NCBI GenBank assembly: GCA_020723765.1
Contig: DYIF01000013.1
Location: 1-56,173, forward strand
From: Elusimicrobium minutum
Lineage (GTDB): Bacteria > Elusimicrobiota > Elusimicrobia > Elusimicrobiales > UBA9959
Reading direction: 5' to 3'
DNA: 56,173 nt
Part shown: piece by piece, positions 8,106-16,542 of the stretch
Numbering within the stretch: position 1 is the stretch's first letter
How the letters are laid out: each line of letters opens with the position of its first letter
Notes under the pieces: generated by a model
Seen by the model: the letters and a program-made list of their open reading frames with translations, nothing else
Told to the model about the DNA's origin: nothing
The model's database searches: none
Program-made: the position numbers and the translations under genes

Positions 8106-9263
8106 CTATTCCGCCAATCTTTTTTGCCCTTCTATTTTTTTTATATCCGTTATATCCTGCGTTACTTCAAGTATTCCCAGAAAGTTGTCAAACTCGTCTT
8201 TTACAGGAAAATATCTTATATAAATCAATCGTTCTTTTATCGTTATCCAGAAATCATGGTACTTTTTAATTCCGTTTTTCAAATCGGTTATTACTTTTTC
8301 TACCGCCTTTAAGCTCTGAGGAGGATGGCAGTTTCTAACCTCTCTCCCTATTATGGATGGGGTTCTTAAAAAAATTCTTTCTTTAGAATCGGAAAAGTAT
8401 TTAACAATATCGTTTTTGTCTATAAAAGTTATGTCTATCGGTAAAGTGTTTAGTATTTGAGTAAGTTCTTCCAATTTTAATTTGCCTGTTGGAAAGTTTA
8501 TATAACCGTCTTCAAAATATGTTTTTTTAGTTTTTTTGTCTATATCTTCCGCTTCAAACGATTCTTTAGGTGGAGTTATGTAGCAAAATCCAGCGTGAGA
8601 CATTTGTTTAAATACTTCTACCCAATCGGATATGGGAAGTTTTTCCAGAGATGTAGGGAAAAGTATATTTTCTTCTTTAAAAATCATTCCTTCTATTTCT
8701 TCAATTAAAGGTTTTACATATTTTTCAATATATTCCTCTTTTTCGGAAAATTTTTCTATCGCATTTTGATAAAGCTCTCTTATCTCGTTGTCTTTACCCC
8801 ACATAACTTTGGAAGGTCCGAAGAAGTTTTGTCGTTCCAAGTAAGGGAATAATATTTGCTCTTTTTTGTCATAATGAAGTTTTATTTCGTTTAAATCGGC
8901 TAATAATTTTTTTATCGTTTTAAAATCTTTTTTTTCTATGGCTTCTTTTATTTTTTGGGTTCTTTTTGCTATTTCTTCATTTTCGGTTTTAAAAAGGTTT
9001 ATCGGATGAGAGGGATTTTTTATATCCGAGATTTTATTTTCAAACATTCCTTCAAATAACAAAGCGTGAACATTACAAAATCTCTTTATCTCTTCCGGTG
9101 TTATCCCCTCATTTATTAATTCCTGCTCTATTTCAAATAATTCTTTAGACTCGATGTTTCCTATTCTATCTACAACCTCTTTCTTCGCTTCTTGAAAACT
9201 CATTCCTGAATTTAATTTTTTAAGTATTTCCTTTATTAGTTCCTTTTTATTTACTCCGCCCAT
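8106..9263 (-). CDS. DUF438 / hemerythrin-like / PAS sensor protein
   Basis: A 385-residue cytoplasmic protein with three parts: a DUF438 N-terminus (about 1-75, ELIKEILKKLNSGMSFQEAK), a hemerythrin-like helical region (about 80-220, with H-x3-E in LHYDKKEQILFPYLE), and a C-terminal PAS domain (about 265-375, ending GILEVTQDITDIKK). The di-iron hemerythrin domain may bind O2 or NO, and the PAS domain may bind a ligand; no output domain is present. It is the first gene of the leftward operon, has a GGAGGAG ribosome binding site, and shares the hcp promoter region, so a role in nitrosative-stress sensing or iron-sulfur repair is inferred. Confidence 0.85.
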   Translation of the reverse strand: MGGVNKKELIKEILKKLNSGMSFQEAKKEVVDRIGNIESKELFEIEQELINEGITPEEIKRFCNVHALLFEGMFENKISDIKNPSHPINLFKTENEEIAKRTQKIKEAIEKKDFKTIKKLLADLNEIKLHYDKKEQILFPYLERQNFFGPSKVMWGKDNEIRELYQNAIEKFSEKEEYIEKYVKPLIEEIEGMIFKEENILFPTSLEKLPISDWVEVFKQMSHAGFCYITPPKESFEAEDIDKKTKKTYFEDGYINFPTGKLKLEELTQILNTLPIDITFIDKNDIVKYFSDSKERIFLRTPSIIGREVRNCHPPQSLKAVEKVITDLKNGIKKYHDFWITIKERLIYIRYFPVKDEFDNFLGILEVTQDITDIKKIEGQKRLAE

Positions 9264-9315
9264 TTCTCCTCCTCACTTGCTTTTATTTATTTTATTAAAT
9301 TTTTTCATAGAGATC

Positions 9316-9364
9316 TTGACAGCTCTATAAAAAAATGATACTATTTTAGTATCATTTAAGTCAA
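9316..9364. promoter_or_regulatory. Overlapping divergent promoters with one palindromic operator (hcp / DUF438 operon)
   Basis: Rightward promoter: TTGACA at 9316-9321, 17-base spacer, extended -10 TG-A-TACTAT ending at 9344. Leftward promoter on the minus strand: TTGACT (plus 9359-9364), 18-base spacer, TATCAT (plus 9335-9340). A perfect inverted repeat, AAATGATACTA / TAGTATCATTT with a TTT centre (9333-9357), covers both -10 elements. A protein bound there would block both directions. Its size and AT-rich centre resemble NsrR/Rrf2 sites, and an Rrf2 gene lies in the leftward operon, so autoregulation plus hcp control is likely. Promoter elements are read by eye. Confidence 0.75.
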
Positions 9365-9392
9365 GCTCTCTATATAATAAAAAGGAGGAAAA

Positions 9393-11048
9393 ATGAAAAA
9401 AGGAAATAAAGAAAAAATGTTTTGCTATCAGTGCGAGCAGGCAAAAGGTGGAGTGGGATGTGATAGTGTCGGAATATGCGGGAAAGACCCTGAGACCGCT
9501 TTAATGCAGGACCTTCTGGTTTATCAAACTCAAGGGGTTTCTTATATTGCCAATAAATTAAGAGGAAAGGGTATAAGAGATTTAGAAGCGGATAAGTATG
9601 TTATAGAATCTCTTTTTACTACGGTTACCAATGTAAACTTCGATGCGAAGTCCGTTAAAAACATAATATTTAAAGGTCAGGAAATAAAGGAAAGACTTTT
9701 GAGCGAATATAAAAAGTATTATAAGGAATCGGATTTGCCTGAGCAGGTTTTATTCAAACCATCCGAGAAGCTATCTGAGCTTATAAATTACGCTTACAAA
9801 ACCGGTATAGTAGAGTCGAAAAAAATATACGGAGAAGATATCGCCGGGCTTAGAGAATTATTAATTTATGGTCTTAAAGGTATGGCGGCTTATGCGGATC
9901 ATGCCATGATTTTAGGAAAAACTGAAGACTCGGTTTTCGATTTTTTTCACGAGGCGCTTTCTTTTTTGACAAAAAAATCATATACCGTAGAAGAGCTTTT
10001 TAATTACAATATGAAATGCGGAGAAGTTAATTTAAAAGTAATGGGGCTCTTAGACGATGCTAATACTTCAGCATATGGCCATCCGGTTCCTACCAGGGTT
10101 AGAACAACGCCTATTAAAGGGAAAGCGATTTTAGTTTCAGGGCACGACCTTAAAGACCTTGAAGAACTACTTAAGCAGACGGAAGGGAAGGGGATAAATA
10201 TTTACACTCACGGCGAGATGCTTCCCGCTCATGGGTATCCTGAACTTAAGAAATATAAGCACCTGGTGGGAAATTACGGCGGGGCATGGCAGGATCAGCA
10301 GAAGGAATTTAAAGAATTTCCGGGAGCTATTTTAATGACCACTAACTGTATTCAGGAACCTAAAGGATATTCGGATAGAATATTTACATCCGGTTTGGTT
10401 CAGTGGCCGGGAGTCAAACACATTTCAAACAGAGATTTTTCTCCTGTTATAGATGCCGCTTTAAAAGAAAAAGGGTTTGAAAAAGATGAAAAAGAAAAAT
10501 ATATAACCGTAGGTTTTGGAAGAAATGCGGTTATGAGCGTAGCCGGAACGGTAATAGATTATATAAAGAAAGGAAAGATAAGACATTTCTTTTTAGTAGG
10601 AGGTTGCGACGGAGCAAAACCCGGAAGGAATTATTATACCGAGTTTGTGGAGAAAACCCCTATGGACAGCATAGTTCTAACTTTGGCCTGCGGCAAATTC
10701 AGGTTTAACAAAATTGATTTGGGAGAAATCGAAGGTATACCGAGGCTTTTGGATATAGGTCAGTGTAACGACGCATATTCCGCAATACAAATAGCTCTGG
10801 CGTTATCTAAGGCTCTTAATGTGCCTGTTAATAGTCTTCCGCTTTCTTTAGTGCTTTCATGGTATGAACAAAAAGCCGTTTGTATACTTTTAACATTGCT
10901 TTATTTGGGATTAAAAGATATAAGGCTTGGGCCGTCTTTGCCTGCGTTTGTAACGCCGGCGGTTTTAAAAGTTCTTGTCGAAAAGTTTAACATAATGCCA
11001 ATAACTACTCCGGATCAGGACTTAAAAAATATACTTGTAACGGAATAG
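9393..11048 (+). CDS. hcp: Hybrid cluster protein / hydroxylamine reductase
   Basis: A 551-residue protein with the N-terminal iron-sulfur Cys motif (CYQCEQ, GCDSVGICGK) and the hybrid-cluster ligand regions HGEMLPAHGYPELKK, TTNCIQEP, GGCDGAKPGRNYYTEF, LACGKFRFN and GQCNDAYSAI. Hcp reduces hydroxylamine to ammonia in vitro and acts as an NO reductase in enterics; it is cytoplasmic. Length and motifs are complete, and AAGGAGG precedes the start. The gene faces the Rrf2/DUF438 operon across a shared operator and is followed by the cytochrome c nitrite reductase genes, which make NO and hydroxylamine as by-products. A strong hairpin follows the stop. Confidence 0.97.
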   Translation: MKKGNKEKMFCYQCEQAKGGVGCDSVGICGKDPETALMQDLLVYQTQGVSYIANKLRGKGIRDLEADKYVIESLFTTVTNVNFDAKSVKNIIFKGQEIKERLLSEYKKYYKESDLPEQVLFKPSEKLSELINYAYKTGIVESKKIYGEDIAGLRELLIYGLKGMAAYADHAMILGKTEDSVFDFFHEALSFLTKKSYTVEELFNYNMKCGEVNLKVMGLLDDANTSAYGHPVPTRVRTTPIKGKAILVSGHDLKDLEELLKQTEGKGINIYTHGEMLPAHGYPELKKYKHLVGNYGGAWQDQQKEFKEFPGAILMTTNCIQEPKGYSDRIFTSGLVQWPGVKHISNRDFSPVIDAALKEKGFEKDEKEKYITVGFGRNAVMSVAGTVIDYIKKGKIRHFFLVGGCDGAKPGRNYYTEFVEKTPMDSIVLTLACGKFRFNKIDLGEIEGIPRLLDIGQCNDAYSAIQIALALSKALNVPVNSLPLSLVLSWYEQKAVCILLTLLYLGLKDIRLGPSLPAFVTPAVLKVLVEKFNIMPITTPDQDLKNILVTE

Positions 11049-11056
11049 CGAGCTTT

Positions 11057-11080
11057 TAAGGGGGGCTTTAGCCCCCCTTA
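11057..11080 (+). terminator. Hairpin after hcp
   Basis: A perfect 11-bp stem, TAAGGGGGGCT / AGCCCCCCTTA with a two-base (effectively four-base) loop, begins nine bases after the hcp stop codon. The following stretch is AT-rich but has no clean T run, so it may be a partial terminator or an mRNA-stabilising hairpin that separates hcp from the ccs-nrf genes. Confidence 0.7.
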
Positions 11081-11129
11081 ATTATAAAAATGAAAGAAAA
11101 ATTACTTTATATTTAGGTAAAATTATAAT

Positions 11130-12035
11130 ATGTCGGGTAAAATAATAAACTTTTTGTCTTCCATAAAGATGTTTTTTGTGGTTTCAGGGATAATTTCGAT
11201 ATTATTGGTATACGATACTATTTTTAATAAAAAGGAAAGCGTAATATATTCTTTTCCGTTTCTATTTTTATGCGGAGTTTTATTTATAAATATTTTTTTC
11301 TGTACTTTAAGTAGAATTTTATCGGGATTTAAAGGAAGAAAAAGTTTTTATTTTATTCATATCGGTATTCTTATTGCGATTTTGGGATTTTTTTTAAGTT
11401 CGATTTTCAGGTTTGAGGCTGAGGTGGGGCTTAAAAAAAATGAGAAAACTAAAAGGGTTGAGTTTAACGGTTATTTGTATGAGCTTCCTTTTGTAATAAA
11501 ACTAAACTCGTTTAAAATAGAATATTACAAATATCCCGAATTATTTATAAGATTTGCCAATAAAAAATATCCTTGTGAAAAAGGAATTTATATTAAAAAC
11601 GGAGAGGATATTTATAAAATAGAAAATTGTTTTAACGATTTTTCAATCGATGAGAATGGAAAATATATAAATAAAACTGTTTATTTCAATAACCCGGCCG
11701 CGCTTTTATATTTAAACGAAAAAGAAAAAATATGGTTGTTTTTAAATAAACAAAATCATTTTGGCCAGGCATCCCCTTTGAGTTTGGAAGTTTTAAACGA
11801 CGATATAAAAAATTTTAAAAGCGAAATAGAGATATATTATAAAGGTCGAACATATAATTTTGACGTTTATGTCAATGAGCCAGTAAGTTTTGAGGGTTAT
11901 AAGATATATCAAACAAGCTATGACCCGTCATATGGGGAGTTTAGCGTTTTAACTATTAAAAGGGATAAATGGGTATGGGTTATATTTTTAGGTTTTATAT
12001 CTATTTCCGCGGGAGTTTTTTTATGGATATTATAA
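11130..12035 (+). CDS. ResB/CcsB-type cytochrome c biogenesis protein
   Basis: A 301-residue membrane protein with three N-terminal spans (about 14-30, 38-60, 73-92), a large periplasmic loop and one C-terminal span (about 283-300), the ResB layout. The N-terminal FLSSIKMFF matches the usual ResB opening. Together with CcsA it forms the System II haem lyase, which moves haem out and attaches it to CxxCH motifs. It is short for ResB, as in minimal versions. The context (ccsA, nrfH, nrfA) says it serves the nitrite reductase. A TATAAT directly abuts the ATG, too close to act as its -10; no strong ribosome binding site is seen, so the exact start is a little uncertain. Confidence 0.8.
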   Translation: MSGKIINFLSSIKMFFVVSGIISILLVYDTIFNKKESVIYSFPFLFLCGVLFINIFFCTLSRILSGFKGRKSFYFIHIGILIAILGFFLSSIFRFEAEVGLKKNEKTKRVEFNGYLYELPFVIKLNSFKIEYYKYPELFIRFANKKYPCEKGIYIKNGEDIYKIENCFNDFSIDENGKYINKTVYFNNPAALLYLNEKEKIWLFLNKQNHFGQASPLSLEVLNDDIKNFKSEIEIYYKGRTYNFDVYVNEPVSFEGYKIYQTSYDPSYGEFSVLTIKRDKWVWVIFLGFISISAGVFLWIL

Positions 12036-12781
12036 TAAATGTTTCGCTTTCTTTTATAGTATTGAGCTTTGTTTTATATCTTGCTGGATATGTTATCGGA
12101 AAGCAAATTTTTGATAAATTCGCATTCGTTTCTTATTTTGTTTCTTTTCTTTGGCTTTGTTCTTTTTTTATATATTACTTTATGAAAGCAAATAGACTTC
12201 CATTGTCAAATCAATTCGAATCGCTAATTATCTTATGTTTGGGAGTATTTTTGATAAGCGTATGGTTTTATTTTAAATATGAAAAAGAAAAAATAATATT
12301 TTTTTCGGCTTCTCTTGTCATTTCCGTTATGTTGTCTCTGTTGAATTTGATAGAACCTTCCATGAAACCGTTAATGCCAGCCTTAAGATCTAACTGGCTT
12401 TTCTTTCATGTTTTAACTTCAATGCTCGCTTACTCTTTTTTTGCTCTGGCGGCTTTCTTTTCCATTTTTTGGTTTTTTTATAAAAACTCCAAAAAAGATA
12501 TCAGTTTGAGAATAATAAAATCCGGCTTTGCCATGTTGACTATAGGTATAATAACAGGCTCGGTTTGGGCGGAAACGGCCTGGGGAAGGTACTGGAGCTG
12601 GGATCCCAAAGAAACATGGTCTTTGATTACGTGGTTTTATTATGCCGGGTTTTTGCATATATCAAAGAAAGGTATGGACGATAAAAAAATAGCCGTTCTT
12701 TCTTTTATCGGAATTATTATAGTAATGTTTACGTACTTTGGAGTAAATTATTTAATGTCTGGTTTGCATAGTTATGCTTAA
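12023..12781 (+). CDS. ccsA: CcsA/ResC-type cytochrome c assembly protein
   Basis: About 252 residues with seven or eight membrane spans. The haem-handling Trp-rich loop is intact: WAETAWGRYWSWDPKETWSL near residues 180-200, followed by conserved His positions in the C-terminal spans (FLHIS; GLHSYA). I chose the ATG at 12023, which has GGGAG upstream and overlaps the ResB gene by 13 bases; an ATG at 11969 is also open but gives a non-typical N-terminus. CcsA delivers haem to the CcsB/CcsA lyase. It overlaps nrfH by eight bases, so cytochrome maturation and its substrate are translated together. Confidence 0.9.
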   Translation: MDIIINVSLSFIVLSFVLYLAGYVIGKQIFDKFAFVSYFVSFLWLCSFFIYYFMKANRLPLSNQFESLIILCLGVFLISVWFYFKYEKEKIIFFSASLVISVMLSLLNLIEPSMKPLMPALRSNWLFFHVLTSMLAYSFFALAAFFSIFWFFYKNSKKDISLRIIKSGFAMLTIGIITGSVWAETAWGRYWSWDPKETWSLITWFYYAGFLHISKKGMDDKKIAVLSFIGIIIVMFTYFGVNYLMSGLHSYA

Positions 12782-13271
12782 TAATAATTTTAAAAAGATA
12801 GTCGAATATGTTAAAAACAATGTGTTTGTTTTTATCTGGCTTTCGGTTATATCGATTGTCGCAATAGGTTTGTCCCTTCCCAAAGTAATTGAATACTCCG
12901 AATCTCCACGATTTTGCGTTAAATGTCATTCCATGAAAGACCAATATGATAGCTGGGAACATTCTCTGCATAAAAATTTTAAATGCATAGATTGCCATTT
13001 GCCTAACGATAATTTTATAAATCATTATGTCTGGAAAGGGATAGATGGGACAAAAGATCTTGTAAGCGAAACTTTGGGCTTGAAAGAATGGTGGGAGATA
13101 CATTTGTCCGAGCATGGCAAAAATGTTTTGCAGTCAAATTGCATAAGATGTCATGAAGGAATTGTTTCTCACATAGATAAAAAGAGAAACTGTATAGACT
13201 GTCATAGAACCGTTACCCATAAAAATACCGCTTTAACTTGTTCTTTTAATACTGATGTTAAAAAAGAATAG
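12774..13271 (+). CDS. nrfH: Cytochrome c nitrite reductase small subunit NrfH
   Basis: A 165-residue protein with one N-terminal membrane anchor (about 16-36) and four CxxCH haem sites (CVKCH, CIDCH, CIRCH, CIDCH), as expected for the NrfH/NapC family. It takes electrons from menaquinol in the inner membrane and passes them to NrfA in the periplasm. It overlaps the end of ccsA by eight bases and is followed 10 bases later by nrfA, whose AGGAGG site lies just past its stop codon. The short C-terminal tail after the fourth haem contains one further Cys. Confidence 0.95.
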   Translation: MLNNNFKKIVEYVKNNVFVFIWLSVISIVAIGLSLPKVIEYSESPRFCVKCHSMKDQYDSWEHSLHKNFKCIDCHLPNDNFINHYVWKGIDGTKDLVSETLGLKEWWEIHLSEHGKNVLQSNCIRCHEGIVSHIDKKRNCIDCHRTVTHKNTALTCSFNTDVKKE

Positions 13272-13281
13272 GAGGTTTTAT

Positions 13282-14712
13282 ATGAAAAAGGTAATGTTAA
13301 TTTCTATATTTGCCATATTCACCGCATGTTCTAAAACGGCGGATCCGATTAAAATATCGAAATTAGATAAAAACGAATATGAACCCGAAAAATGGAAGGT
13401 TAACTATCCTTACGAGTATGAGGGTTGGGAAAAAACAAAAGATCCTACTCCGGCCGGTAAGAGTTATTATAAAAAAGGTTGGGATACCGATGGAAAGATT
13501 TATGATAAACTATCTGAATTTCCTTTTATGTCGGTTATTTATAAAGGCTGGGGGTTTGGAATAGAATATAACGAGCCGAGAGGGCATTATCATATGCTTA
13601 AAGACGTTTTGGATGTCGATTCGTCAAGAAGAAAAGCCGGAGGTGTTTGTTTAACCTGTAAAACGCCTTATGCCCAGGAGTTGTCCCAAAAACATGGTAT
13701 AGATTATTTTTCAAAGCCGTTTGACGAAGTTCATTCGTGGATACCTAAAAACCACAGAGAATTGGGAGTGGCTTGTATATCCTGTCACAATCCTGAGGAT
13801 GCAAGTTTAAGAATACTAAACCAATTTACTTTAAGCAAAGCTCTTAAAAAAATAAACTTCGACATTTCTAAAGCCACTCATCAGGATATGAGAAGTTTAG
13901 TATGCGGTCAGTGTCATGTGAGTTATATTATAAAAAAAGATAAAGATATGAAATCTGTGGATGTTTTTTTCCCATGGGACAGTTCAAAATACGGCAATAT
14001 TACAATAGAGAATATAATAAAAACGATAAAAAAGGATCCTTCGCATCTGGAATGGACTCAAGCGGTTACGGGATTTAAGATGGGGTTTATAAGGCATCCC
14101 GAGTTTGAACTTTTTACAAATCAAAGCACCCATTTTAAAGCCGGGCTTTCCTGTGCGGACTGTCATATGCCTTATGTGAGAGCTGGACAGTATAAGATTT
14201 CGGACCACAGAGTTATGAGCCCTTTGAAAAACGGGTTAAGAGCCTGTATTCAATGCCATAATCAGGGAGAGGACTGGCTTAGAAACAGAGTCAAATTTAC
14301 ACAGGATAGAGTCGCTTCTTTGCTTATAAAAAGCGGCAATGCAACCGCAAAGCTGGCTAAAATATTTGAGAGGATAAATAAAGAAAAAGGCGTAAAAAAA
14401 ATAGATGAGAAAGCCTATTTAAAAGCCAAAGAATATTATGAAGAAGCTTTTTACAGAGTTGTTTTTATAGGGGCGGAAAATTCCATGGGTTTTCATAATC
14501 CTCAGGAAGCTCTCAGAGTTTTATCCGACGCTTACGCTTTCGCTCTAAATGGAGAGGCGGTTTTAAGAGAACTTTCGGCTAAAGCGGGGATAAATATTCC
14601 CGAAAAAATAGATTTAGAGCTCAATAAATATCTTTCAAATAGAGGAGAGAAAAAATTAAATTTCGATAAATCAGTTGAGATAAAAGACCCTTTTTGCAAG
14701 ACTGATTTCTGA
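13282..14712 (+). CDS. nrfA: Ammonia-forming cytochrome c nitrite reductase NrfA
   Basis: A 476-residue pentahaem enzyme with the diagnostic active-site CxxCK (VCLTCK) and four CxxCH sites (CISCH, CGQCH, CADCH, CIQCH). The catalytic region QCHVSYI supplies the active-site Tyr, and THFKAGLSCADCHMPY the His. It reduces nitrite to ammonium with six electrons in the periplasm. The ATG at 13282 has a perfect AGGAGG; an earlier ATG at 13255 lies inside nrfH. The N-terminus (MKKVMLISIFAIFTACSK) looks like a lipoprotein signal with Cys at about 17, which is not the usual soluble form and could tether NrfA to a membrane. Confidence 0.96.
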   Translation: MKKVMLISIFAIFTACSKTADPIKISKLDKNEYEPEKWKVNYPYEYEGWEKTKDPTPAGKSYYKKGWDTDGKIYDKLSEFPFMSVIYKGWGFGIEYNEPRGHYHMLKDVLDVDSSRRKAGGVCLTCKTPYAQELSQKHGIDYFSKPFDEVHSWIPKNHRELGVACISCHNPEDASLRILNQFTLSKALKKINFDISKATHQDMRSLVCGQCHVSYIIKKDKDMKSVDVFFPWDSSKYGNITIENIIKTIKKDPSHLEWTQAVTGFKMGFIRHPEFELFTNQSTHFKAGLSCADCHMPYVRAGQYKISDHRVMSPLKNGLRACIQCHNQGEDWLRNRVKFTQDRVASLLIKSGNATAKLAKIFERINKEKGVKKIDEKAYLKAKEYYEEAFYRVVFIGAENSMGFHNPQEALRVLSDAYAFALNGEAVLRELSAKAGINIPEKIDLELNKYLSNRGEKKLNFDKSVEIKDPFCKTDF

Positions 14713-14715
14713 TAG

Positions 14716-15747
14716 ATGAGTTTAAAAGAAAGAATAAAAATAGAATTTTCAAAATATAATAATAAAACGCAATATTTAAGATTACTATCTTTGTTTATAT
14801 TCGTTTTTTTATCGGTATGGATTGGGATTGAGTTTTATTATTTTATAAACTCAATAAACTCTTATGAATTTTATCAAAGACCGGCTGGTGCGGACGCTTA
14901 TCTTCCGATAAGCTCGCTTATGAATGTCCGATATTTTTTAAGTTATGGCGATGTTCATATGGCTCATCCGGCCGGTTTTTTTATAATAATCGCCGCGATA
15001 TTTGTTTCTCTTATATTTTCAAAATCCTTTTGTTCATGGGTTTGTCCTTTCGGTTTTCTGTCGGAAATATTGATTTTTATTAGAAAAATATTTATAGACA
15101 AAGATTTTAAAATACATTCTTATCTCGATTTGTTTTTGAGAAGCTTGAAATACCTTCTTTTAGGATTTTTTGTATATGTAATATTTTTTTCTATGGCTCC
15201 TAACGATGTAAAAAATTTTTTAGATTCCGATTACAACAAAATTTCCGACATAAAAATGTTTTATTTTTTTGCGGATATTTCAAAAACAGCTTTAATAGTA
15301 ATAACTATACTTTTAATTTTAAGTTTTTTGTTTAATTTTTTCTGGTGTCGCTATCTCTGTCCTTACGGGGCTCTTATGGCCATAATAGGTTTTATCAGCC
15401 CTTTTAAAATTAAAAGAAACTATAAAACCTGTACTCAATGCAAAAAATGCGGCTTATCCTGTCCTCATTATATAAAAGTCGATAAAAAAACTACGGTTAT
15501 CTCCGATGATTGTTCATCCTGTATGCTTTGCGTTAACTCCTGCCCCGAAAAAAATACATTAGAATTAAAGTCTATTAAAGGCAGTAAGCTAAATACTTTT
15601 ATAATATTTTTCGCCGTTATTTTAATCTTTGCTTTATTTAAATATACGGCAGTAATCATAGGAAAATGGGATAATAATCTTACGCAAAAAGATTATAAAG
15701 AATTAATTTTAAAAAAAGACGTTTTATCTCACCCTTCTTCTTTCTAA
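14716..15747 (+). CDS. NapH/NosR-like membrane ferredoxin
   Basis: A 343-residue protein with about five membrane spans, two Cys-x3-Cys-Pro motifs at the membrane face (CSWVCPFG and CRYLCPYG) and, after the last of these, two 4Fe-4S motifs (CTQCKKCGLSCP and CSSCMLCVNSCP). NapH, NosR and CcoG relatives move electrons between the quinone pool and periplasmic or metal-handling partners. Its position three bases after nrfA suggests an alternative quinol route or a maturation role for the nitrite reductase; it is not part of the standard four-gene nrf set. A C-terminal span follows the ferredoxin domain. Confidence 0.8.
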   Translation: MSLKERIKIEFSKYNNKTQYLRLLSLFIFVFLSVWIGIEFYYFINSINSYEFYQRPAGADAYLPISSLMNVRYFLSYGDVHMAHPAGFFIIIAAIFVSLIFSKSFCSWVCPFGFLSEILIFIRKIFIDKDFKIHSYLDLFLRSLKYLLLGFFVYVIFFSMAPNDVKNFLDSDYNKISDIKMFYFFADISKTALIVITILLILSFLFNFFWCRYLCPYGALMAIIGFISPFKIKRNYKTCTQCKKCGLSCPHYIKVDKKTTVISDDCSSCMLCVNSCPEKNTLELKSIKGSKLNTFIIFFAVILIFALFKYTAVIIGKWDNNLTQKDYKELILKKDVLSHPSSF

Positions 15748-15765
15748 ATATTATAAAATTGAATT

Positions 15766-16542
15766 ATGAAAATATGCGTATTCGGCTGTTCGGGATTTTT
15801 AGGTAAAGAGTTTGTAAATTTTGTCGGAGATAAATATTTTTTGATTTTGCCGTCGAGAAAAAATAAAGAGGAAAAAAGGGAAGATAATAAAATATATTCG
15901 CCTTTCGATATTGAAAAAAACATATCGGAACATAAGCCCGATATGATAGTCAATTTTATAGGAATTTTAAAAGAAACAAGATATGAAAATTATAACGAGG
16001 CTCATGTAAACAACGTAATTAGGATGACGGATGCGGCTATTAAAAACAAAGTAACAAAAATAATACACATCTCGGCTTACGGGGTTTATAAAGGATGTAA
16101 TAGCGGTTATTTTAAAACAAAAGAAAAAGCCGAAGAGATAATAAAAAATTCGGGTTTGGAATACCTGATAATAAGACCTTCCGTAGTTTTAGGCTACGGA
16201 CAAAAGCTGATAGGTGATTTAGCTAAAATATCCCGATTTTCTCCGGTTATTTTAGCCCCGACCGGCAAAGTAGCTCCCATAGATGTAAAGGAAGTTATAA
16301 ATGTCGTAATGAGAGGAATAGATGGGGAGAGTGGAGTAGTAGAAGTTTTTGGGAATGTCCTAAGTTATTTGGATTTATTTAAAATGCTTTTAGATCGTAT
16401 CGGAGTTAAAAGAATAGTCGTTGAAGTTCCTAATTTTTTGTTTCTGCCGCTTGTTATAACCGGATTTTTTATGAAAGATCCTTTGATGACTTACGATTTG
16501 TATAAAATGATGAGTTGCGATAATATTTATGATAAGAAATGA
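15766..16542 (+). CDS. NAD(P)-dependent short-chain reductase, NDUFA9-like
   Basis: A 258-residue atypical SDR with the Rossmann motif GCSGFLG at residues 8-14, NFIGILKETRYENY after the fourth strand, and ISAYGVYKG plus YFKTKEKAE in place of the catalytic YxxxK region. These features match NDUFA9/complex-I-type or isoflavone-reductase-like SDRs, which often bind NAD(P)H without clear catalysis. It overlaps the photolyase gene by 14 bases, so the two are coupled. A TATAAA hexamer at 15752-15757 ends eight bases before the ATG and no ribosome binding site is seen, suggesting a leaderless start. Substrate unknown. Confidence 0.75.
   Translation: MKICVFGCSGFLGKEFVNFVGDKYFLILPSRKNKEEKREDNKIYSPFDIEKNISEHKPDMIVNFIGILKETRYENYNEAHVNNVIRMTDAAIKNKVTKIIHISAYGVYKGCNSGYFKTKEKAEEIIKNSGLEYLIIRPSVVLGYGQKLIGDLAKISRFSPVILAPTGKVAPIDVKEVINVVMRGIDGESGVVEVFGNVLSYLDLFKMLLDRIGVKRIVVEVPNFLFLPLVITGFFMKDPLMTYDLYKMMSCDNIYDKK

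Noticed and set aside
11124-11129. TATAAT touching the ccsB start codon as its promoter
   Set aside because: Transcription would start inside the coding sequence, and the N-terminal residues after the ATG match the ResB family, so the hexamer is probably chance.
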